From positions 35,763,832 through 35,827,831 of the forward strand of contig JAMXBB010000003.1 of NCBI GenBank assembly GCA_024138015.1: a DNA stretch of 64,000 nt, in the 5' to 3' direction. The stretch's first letter is position 1. Each line of letters starts with the position of its first letter. This stretch comes from Lumnitzera littorea (lineage: Eukaryota > Streptophyta > Magnoliopsida > Myrtales > Combretaceae). Made by a program: the position numbers and the translations under genes. The notes under the pieces are model-generated. The model made no database searches. It was given only the letters and a program-made list of their open reading frames with translations, and had not been told where the DNA came from. Of the stretch, positions 57,080 to 64,000 are shown piece by piece.

Positions 57080-59987
57080 GTTTACACTTTTAGTGCCAAC
57101 AATAACTCCTTGGGCTTTTATGTGGGCTGAAGTTGTGAAATGGGCTTGTTTTTGGTTCAAACTAAAGTTAGTGACTTTAGTGGGCTTATGGAGCTTTAGG
57201 TGGATTTCTTGTGGGCTTCAAAAAAACCTCTCTTAATATTCTAAAGTGTTGGTCATAATTTTAATGAAGACCCAACTTAGAGTTCTAGGCTTGTTTTGAG
57301 AGTTTTAAGCTTTGGACACTTACTATACTTGCTTTAGTTGATCTTTTTACTTTGTTCACTTATTTTTATCATATTTTTAAGTGTCTTTTACCTATGTTCC
57401 AAATCTGATCGTGATGATTCTAAGGGGCTCTTACTTGGTTTTTCAACTTGTTTCATCATTTCCTTAAGTTTAGGTATTAAATCATGCACTTAGATTACTT
57501 GTATCCAAATCTTAACTTAACCTTTCTTCCGTAAGATGATTCTTTAACTCATGCTTCATACAAAGAAATAGAGGATCTTACACTTATTACAACTTCCATA
57601 TCATAGCTCATGTCATACAAAGTTGGTTTCTTCATGAAACTTCATGTGATGAATTTTTTCTTAACTTAAGTCTAGATTTAAGCATGTTTAACTCAATGGA
57701 AATAAAATCAACATTCAAAGGACTTTTGAATCCTCACGTCCAGCATGCTCATCTTCCATTCAAGTTCTTGTTTCAAGATTTTCTCAACTTAAAATCTTCC
57801 ATTCAAAGTGTTAAACAAGTATCTTTATAAAACACCAACTTTACATGCTCGTGTTCCAACTTCATGTAAGGGTTTCATGAGTTTGTTTCTTGCAAATGGT
57901 CTTTGGTGTTATAACAACTTAAAATCATACTTATATCTTCAAGAAATCAAAGTCTCCTAACATAAACACTAACCCACTAATCACAAAAAACACTTACTCG
58001 TCCTTAAAGTGAAATATGGTGGTTGTGCATAAAGGTTCCATTTACGTTCTTAACTTTGCTTCCTTCTTTTGCAACCCTTTAGAAACCCAAGTTGTTTGAT
58101 CCTTTGGAATGGGGTTTGTGGAAGGTTCTAATGGTTTTAAAAGAGCTTAGATGTTGGAAGAAAGGGAGAAGGAAATGCCGTGAGTGAAGTTTAGAAAAAA
58201 TGGTGGCAAAGTTGATTTTGTAGGGTAAGGTTGTTTCTCCTTTTATGTTTGTTTCAAATGAGAGAAAGAAGAAGTGAAAATGAAATTGAAAGTGAGAGAA
58301 ATAAGGAGAAGAGTGGCTGGTTGGGGAATGAGAGAAATGAGTGTTTAAAATGTCTTGAAAGTGTTGTCTTGTAGCTTACACAAAGTCAACAATTGCAACT
58401 ATTGATGATATAAGCATTAAGGAGTGAATAGTGGTGTGTAAGAGAAAGTGATTGATGGTTAAAAGACAAGAGTATGGCCCCCTTTTCTCCTTGTTCAAAT
58501 CTGCCATTTAGTGTCCTTTGGTGTCATGGAATGGTCTTGTCTCATTTAATGAAGTTAAGCATGTGAAATCTTGTGAATAATTGTCCATATGTAGTATAAG
58601 TAAAGAGGTTATGAGGAAAATGTCTTATCACTAGATTTTGATAAGTTATCAATTGATAAATGATTCCAACTCTTAATTGATAAGTCATCTAAGGTAATTG
58701 GTTGGTCTACTTATTAATGTGTAAGGCTTAGACATAAAGATAAGGGCATGGTCTTATAGGAAATTGTTTTAGAGTTTTCATCTTGCATTGTTTTGTAATT
58801 TATGATTTGATTTTTGTAAAATTGTGAAATTTTCTAAAGTTGAATAAAATTTTTCAAATTAAATTCTTAATTAGCCACTTAGGGTTACAAGTCCTTAATT
58901 GTTTTAAGGTTTTGGGTTTAGAGTATATGGTTCTCATATTCGAGTTTTATCGATAATAGGGTTTCGAATTGGAAAAATTAAATTCGTTTTTAAATGTAAA
59001 CTTGAATTCTTAGCTTAGTTTATCCTTGGGATCATTTAGAAAGTACTCTTAGTTAAATCACAAGTCCGCTAAAATATAAGGTTTACGACTTATCCATATA
59101 TAACATAGCTTATAAGTGAAAATAAGGGAATTGTCTTATATGAAATTCTTTTAGGGTTTGGTTCTCAAATTAATCTGTAGGTTGTGATTTGTTTCTTAAG
59201 AAATTTTAGAGTTTCTTAGAGTTGAATAAAATTTATTCAAATTATATTTTTAATTATTTATTTAGGGCTATAAGTCCCTAATTATCTTAAGGTTTAAGGT
59301 TCGAGTAAGTTGAAGTATGTTTTAGAGTTCGAGTGAGATTATGTATGTTTTAGGGTTTTTCACCAACTCAAGAATAATTTACTTACACTTAGGAGCTTAA
59401 AGATCAATTGGCTTAATTATTTAGGAACATCGCTTTATTATGCAACATATATATATATATATATATATCATATGATAGATTAAGAAAAGGAAATTGCTTA
59501 ATAATATATTTATATATATATACATATTATGGGGCTACTTATGTACGCAAGTAAAATAATTTTTGTAAATTTATTAATTTATTCCTCTAACTAGCTTAGT
59601 TTTGTTGTTTATTATTACTTGAAATAATCATTGATTCATTTGGTATCAGTTTTATATGATTTCCCAAAATTATTGATAATTTTATTGATTTATGGCTTTT
59701 CAAGCATTAAGATAATTTTATAGAGTTTTAAAAAAATTTTATGATTTGATATTTACGGTTCCTGTTAAGTTTAGGTTTATATTTTTAAAAGTATGCACAT
59801 GTAGGGATTAGGGTTTTCTTTCATGATCAGGGTTTCCAAATCGTATAATAATGTCTTTTAAGTTCGTTTTAAGTTCTGAGTTTAAAATTTTAGTCGGTTT
59901 TCATTTTATGTGGTCTATCGACTTAGGAAAATATTTATGACACTCGAGTCCGACACCATATTTAGAAGGTTAGATTTATAGTCTACA

Positions 59988-60645
59988 GAAACAATAATAT
60001 ATCTCTTGTTATGGCTTGCAATGTAGGATACTTAATTCCATTACACTTCGATCAATTAAGATTATTAAAATTATCACTCCAAGGTAATATGAACTCTTCT
60101 AAGTAGTAGTCTAACTCTGATTTTTATTGATAGCCCTTTAGTATTAATGATGCTCATGTATTGTGCAAACTTTGATTTACACATAAAATTAAAAGGAGCA
60201 CCATCACCACTTATTGAAGGAACTGAAGAACAACTACTCATACTCTTGCTATGGTAAGATTTAAATTTACATTGTTACTCTTAGAGTAATTCATAGCAAG
60301 TATCCTTAATTTTTTGAATCTCCAGAGAAGCACTCTCTCCATAAACATTAGGAAATTGAAAATCTAGAAGCATCATCTTATAACAAGGGTCTAGAATTGT
60401 ACAAATAGCTATAATCAAATGCACATCACCTTAATACTTTTCAAACTTCTCAAACATCTTATTAGCTATGGTACTAATATTCATATCAAGACAATGCTTC
60501 CAATCAATTAGTGCCTCTTTAATTTCAAACACCTTCTCAAAATAGTAATTAGCAATAGGATATTGCATAGTAAAAAGAAAAGATTAGGTACCTCGTAGAA
60601 AATTGCTAATTTGTTGCAAATATGCTTCGCCAACTCCCAATCTAA
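59988..60645 (-). pseudogene. hAT transposase, middle part with RNase H-like fold
   Basis: From right to left the minus strand shows LDWELAKHICNKLAIFYEVP and a PIANYYFEKVFEIKEALIDW block. Next come ISTIANKMFEKFEKY and the conserved VHLIIAICTILDPCYKMMLL. A poorly readable, possibly intron-containing stretch (about 60130-60290) follows, then KSELDYYLEEFILPWSDNFN, and YPTLQAITRDIL just before 59992. These are the hAT RNase H-fold and the block leading to the dimerisation region. The gene is cut at its right end by gypsy-4 at 60646, so the BED zinc finger and N-terminus are off the window. Confidence 0.9.
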
Positions 60646-61350
60646 TGTGAATTGAGCTACTAGACTATTGACCTGCAACTGAACCTAAGGACTAGAGGGA
60701 TTGGCAAGGTAAATCCCCCTACTCTAACTGACTCTAACCGAGGCCAAGTATCTCTCTATCGATCAACTCTATATGCCAAGCTAAATGATTACCCATCTCT
60801 CAGAAATTATGTGCCGAGTAGTAGAATGCCCTAATAATAACCACACTCCATGCCCTAGCTCGAACCTATCTGACCCAACCACTTGCTTGGCATCATTACT
60901 ACCGAAAGGCCAAATGTCCTGTCCAGCTTGAATCCCTAGCCACCTTTGTTTGGATGAACCTATTATTGTTTGGAACTCTTACTCAGCCACCCAACCAGGC
61001 CATACTGCTTTGTTTACATCCTCCAACAACATTACAAATGCATTGCTGCTACGTATCTAGCACTACTCATAGAATTTACCATTGTAATCATTGCTTCTTC
61101 TGTGAATATTCCTTTTTACCCTTTGTATACCTTATACATTACTTTTGTAGGACTATACCCTTTTTTGTCTTTTCCTTTTTAAGCATGTTGTCCTAAATTC
61201 TTGGGTATAAATACTCCTTGTATTTGTAGTTGTAAACATCAGATTGAATATTAATATACTTGACATTTTCCTCATTTCACTCTTATCCTAACCCTTAAGC
61301 AAGGCTAGGTAGCAAGTAACCTTACCAGACCATCACTTGCATCATATTGA
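60646..61350 (+). repeat. Gypsy-4 5' LTR, 3' end deleted
   Basis: It matches the gypsy-2 LTR read on the minus strand, for example the blocks GCCAAGTATCTCT near 60743, CTTGCTTGGCATCAT near 60883, GGGTATAAATACTCC (61203-61217, TATA box) and CTCTTATCCTAACCCTTAAG near 61280. Similarity ends near 61350, short of the LTR end. Two overlapping plus-strand ORFs (60954-61196) lie within the LTR and are discounted. Confidence 0.85.
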
Positions 61351-62260
61351 GTCCCTAAAACATTTGACCATGTGAAATTTCGGATTCCAAGCTTTAGTGG
61401 ATTTGGGAGTGCTAATGAATATTTAAAGTGGGAAGAGAAAGTGGAGTGTATTTTTTACTAATATCAGTACGATGATTATGAGAAAGTGAGAACTACTACC
61501 GTTGAGTTCTCCGGATATGCTATCATGTGGTGAAAGAATTTCTAGGCTATGAGGAGGTGAGAAGGCTATTGAGAGATTAGCACTTGGCCTAAGATAAAGA
61601 GAATACTAAAAAATAGGTTTGTGCCAAATACTTATTTGCAAGATACTTTTACTTGGCTTTAAGAGTTAAGACAAGGAGGCTAAATAGTTGCCGAGTATGT
61701 CTCGGAATTCCAAATGCTCATGATTCGATGTGAAGTAGAGGAACTACCAGTACAAACAATCTCTAGGTTCCTTATTGGGTTACGAGGTGAATTCAAGACA
61801 TTGCAAAGCTCTAACAGTTTACCACAATGGATGAAATTATTAGAATAGCCCAATGAGTAGAGAGGTAGAGAATAAGCTGAGTACTGACCAGAATGCCGAC
61901 TAGCTGACTCGAACAAGGAAGTCACTGAGTCTAGTTAAGTACCGAACTGAGCCGAAAGGTGGACGTCTAAGCCAAGCTGAAAGGCTGACTAGACAGTGAC
62001 ATGCCGACTCAAACTTATGAGAAAGGGCAAAGATCTGGTAGGAAGACGAGCTAGATCAAGTGGTTCAAGTGCTAAGGGTTTGGACTTATGGCTACTTGGT
62101 GCTCAAATCGAAGGACAATGGTCATTAAGAGAGACATCCCAAAGTTAAAGGTAGAAAGTACTAAACAGGAACCTGAGGAGGAGGAGAGCATTACCAAGAA
62201 AGAAGCTGCTGAGAAAGAACTGATTGAAGAGGATGTGTTTGCCAAGGACTTAGACTAGTT
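61351..62260 (+). pseudogene. Gypsy-4 gag, broken
   Basis: Gag core blocks: KFRIPSFSGFGSANEYLKWE near 61375-61435, KVECIFY, VRTTTVEFSGYAIMWWKNF near 61490-61545, NRFVPNTYLQDTFTWL, ELRQGG and VAEYVSEFQMLMIRCEVEEL (61685-61745). A decayed zinc knuckle lies near 62060-62100: WFKC, stop, GFGLMATWC, where the first Cys is Trp and the His is Leu. An acidic stretch (EPEEEESITKKEAAEKELIE) follows near 62170-62230. The N-terminal gag segment before the core is missing because of the deletion that joins LTR to gag. Several stops interrupt the frame. Confidence 0.82.
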
Positions 62261-62740
62261 AGCCTTAGTTATCTAATGCGTAATGAACATCGAACCATTG
62301 TGAAAGGAGGAGAAAAGGGAGAACTTGTTTCATACCACTTATAGAGTGAATAATCAGGTGACTGCACTAATTGTTGACAGTGGAAGTTGTACCAATGTAG
62401 CATTGACAATCTAATCACAAGGTTAAAACTACCGATTATTGTACACCTGAGGCCATACAAGCTACATTAGCTAAGTGAGAAAGGAGCACTAAATGTCACC
62501 CGATAAATACTACTGCTGATCACTATCAAATATTACTTCGATGAAATTATTTGTAACATGTTACCTATGTATGCTTTATACATGCTGCTTGGCTAACCAT
62601 GGCTATTTGATAGGATAGTTATCCATGATGGATACAAAAATACGTATATGTTCGAGAAGGATGGCTAAATGATTACACTAAACTCGATACTGCTGAGAGA
62701 AGTTAACAAATTGTAGACTAAACTTGCTTGCAGATTAAAT
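62261..62740 (+). pseudogene. Gypsy-4 protease and linker
   Basis: ENLFHTTYRVNNQVTALIVD followed by SGSCTNVA (62310-62400) is the aspartic protease block, here with an intact Asp-Ser-Gly. Downstream pieces to about 62660 include ILPMYALYMLLG and PWLFDRIVIHDGYKNTYMF-like sequence. The frame is broken by stops and shifts. This is the only protease copy of the five gypsy elements with a readable DSG. Confidence 0.75.
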
Positions 62741-63700
62741 AAGGCTTTGGTGATGAGTAAAGTTGAACTCCAAGATGCCATCAATGTTGACAAGTCGATC
62801 TTTATGTTAGTCAGGTACCTACTAGAGATGAGGGAATGGGGTGAACTACCCCGAGCATTGCTGAATGAATATGTTGATCTGTTCCTAGAAGAGTTACCCA
62901 AAGGGTTGCCCCTACTACAAGCCATAAAACACTGCATTGACCTAATACCCGATGTCGCCTTGCCAAATAAGCCTGCTTATCGAATGAGTCTTGAATAGGC
63001 TTCCAGGCTCCAATGACAAGTCACTGAGTTACTAGAGAGAGAGTATGTTAGTGAAAGTCTTGGCCCTTACATTGAGTTGGTGCTTCTAGTGTCGAAAAAG
63101 GATGAAACTTGGTAGATGTATGTGGATAGCTAGGTTGTAAACAAGATTACGATCAAATACAGGTATCTTATTATGAGATTAGAAGATATGATGGATGAAT
63201 TGAATGGAGCCAAGATCTTCAACAAGATTGATCTCAAGTCTAGCTACCATCAAATTCGCATGAGGCTAGGAGATGAGTGGAAAATAGCATTCAAAACTCG
63301 ACATGGACTTTATGAATGGATAGTCATGCCCTTTAGATTGTCGAATGCCCTGAGCACTTTCATGAGACTGATTAACCATGTGTTGAGATATCTGATAGGA
63401 AAGTGTGTCGTGGTGTACTTTGATGATATCCTAGTCTATAGTGCTGATATGCCGAGTTACTGTGAACATCTTCGAGCCGTACTGAATATCCTCCACATTG
63501 AGAGATTGTTTGGCAACCTTAAGAAGTGTTGTTTTTGTTAAGGAGGAAGTGGTATTCTTGGGCTATGTAGAAACTAGAGGGGGCTTATGAGTAGACGACC
63601 AGAAGATCCAAGTAATCATTGAGTGGCTGACTCTAACTACTTATGCAAACATGAGAAGTTTCCATGGACTGGCTGCATTCTACAAAAGATTCATTAGGAA
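62741..63700 (+). pseudogene. Gypsy-4 reverse transcriptase
   Basis: The linker MSKVELQDAINVDKSIFMLV leads to LLQAIKHCIDLIPDVALPNK and YRMSLE. The RT has stops in its early part (for example the TAG in TWxMYVDSx near 63113). It is open from 63173 to 63541 with MDELNGAKIFNKIDLKSSYH, then YEWIVMPFRLSNALSTFMRL, the catalytic VVVYFDDILVYSADMPSYCE (YFDD at 63416-63427) and NLKKCCFC. A frameshift near 63541 separates this from EEVVFLGYVETRGG and a SFHGLAAFYKRFIRNF block (about 63655-63705). Confidence 0.9.
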
Positions 63701-64000
63701 TTTTAATACCCTTGCCGTACCACTTACTAAGCTAACAAAGAAGAACACCGACTTCCAATAGGGAGAAAAGGAGGAGAGGAGTTTTGTCGAGATAAAGGAA
63801 AGGTTGATCTTTGCCTCTGTATTAGTTTTGCCTAACTTTGAGAAAATATTTGAGCTAGAGTGTGATACGTCAGGCATTGGGATATCCATTATCTTAATGC
63901 AAGAGGGTTAACTAATTGCCTTCCATAGTGAGAAGCTTAGAGGACCTCAGCTAAACTATATTATAAGACAAAGAACTCTTGGTGCTGATCTGAGCATAGC
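63701..64000 (+). pseudogene. Gypsy-4 RNase H, cut by the window edge
   Basis: The blocks LAVPLTKLTKKNTDFQ, EKRSFVEIKERL and FELECDTSGIGISIILMQEG, with a stop at the next codon, then AFHSEKLRGPQLNY are the start of a gypsy RNase H. The catalytic Asp in ECDTSG is retained. The domain runs beyond 64000. Confidence 0.85.

Larger units (their letters stand above)
52207..59987. mobile_element. LTR-type insertion (probable 4.6-kb solo LTR) in the hAT gene, carrying solo LTR copy 3
   Basis: It starts TGTAGCGACCC and ends TAGTCTACA, with a perfect GAAAC duplication (52202-52206, 59988-59992). Removing the nested solo LTR leaves about 4.6 kb. No gag or pol sequence and no LTR pair could be recognised in it, so a single very long LTR is the simplest reading. 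The terminal TGTAGCGACCC resembles LTR ends of Tekay/Del-type elements. A diverged internal repeat is present: about 58740-58935 resembles about 59135-59320. An AT dinucleotide run lies at 59447-59468. Confidence 0.75.
51466..64000 (-). mobile_element. hAT transposon, split by two LTR insertions and running off the window
   Basis: The left end is placed at TAGGGATGCC (51466), followed by a GGCAGGTTC...CTCGTCTTGTTACC pattern typical of plant hAT ends. The preceding eight bases, GCTATTGT, would be the target duplication, but the other end is off the right edge. The transposase gene runs leftward: a middle part at 59988-60645 and a C-terminal exon at 52070-52206. An LTR element (52207-59987) lies between them, and gypsy-4 starts at 60646. 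Confidence 0.75.
60646..64000 (+). mobile_element. Gypsy-4: Ty3/gypsy element in the hAT gene, running off the window
   Basis: It starts TGTGAATTGAGC at 60646, directly after hAT coding sequence; the expected left target duplication is TCTAA (60641-60645). Its LTR is the gypsy-2 family. LTR sequence ends near 61350 and gag starts almost at once, so the downstream end of the LTR, the primer-binding site and the leader are deleted. Gag, protease, RT and part of RNase H follow to the window edge. Confidence 0.85.

Noticed and set aside
60954..61196. Two overlapping plus-strand ORFs of 80 and 70 codons
   Set aside because: They fall inside the gypsy-4 LTR, upstream of and across its TATA region.
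1..64000. tRNA, rRNA or host protein-coding genes
   Set aside because: No cloverleaf-type sequence, rRNA block or non-transposon protein domain was recognised on either strand. A weak or short one could have been missed by eye.

Overview
This window is plant nuclear DNA, almost certainly from a dicot. It is a dense nest of decayed transposable elements. I found no intact host gene, no rRNA or tRNA gene, and no bacterial-type feature. The plant assignment rests on element types typical of angiosperms: Ty3/gypsy elements primed by initiator tRNA-Met, an Ogre/Tat-like element, a SIRE-like Ty1/copia element with an env-like region, an Athila-like LTR, and a hAT transposase gene. The bulk is AT-rich, and the coding regions are broken by stops and frameshifts.

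Most insertions can be ordered from LTR ends (TG...CA), flanking 5-bp target-site duplications (TSDs), and coding sequence that reads across the junction once the insert is removed. Left cluster, 1-45.2 kb: the oldest element is a gypsy on the minus strand (gypsy-O; gag at 44336-45230, continuing through protease at 31931-32579). A copia element sits in it (pol from 4782, 3' LTR ending at 31930; its 5' part lies off the left edge). The copia was then hit three times. Gypsy-A (1-4781) went into the RT and itself holds an Athila-like solo LTR (3033-4475). Gypsy-1 (5632-11383, TSD ATACT) went into the RNase H. An Ogre-like element (16227-31767) went into the 3' LTR and carries a 3.0-kb solo LTR (19780-22822) inside its ORF1. 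Separately, gypsy-O carries gypsy-2 (32580-44335), which carries gypsy-3 (34568-41041).

Middle, 45.2-51.5 kb: AT-rich DNA without recognisable genes, holding a second copy of the 3-kb solo LTR (46805-49867, TSD GGTAG).

Right cluster, 51.5-64 kb: a hAT transposon on the minus strand (terminus near 51466, transposase pieces at 52070-52206 and 59988-60645). It is split by a 7.8-kb TG...CA insertion (52207-59987, TSD GAAAC). That insertion contains the third 3-kb solo LTR (53928-57079, TSD GTTTA). The hAT gene is interrupted again at 60646 by gypsy-4, which runs off the right edge.

The most interesting parts are three. The Ogre-like element has lost pol and carries two unrelated tandem arrays in its 3' region: about 8 x 39 bp and about 29 x 48 bp. 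The 3-kb solo-LTR family shows the same exon-like layout in all three copies, with a 58-nt segment flanked by AG and GTAAGT. Finally, several insertions can be checked against each other because the broken protein reads through when the insert is excised. No function or expression can be shown from sequence alone, and no element looks autonomous.
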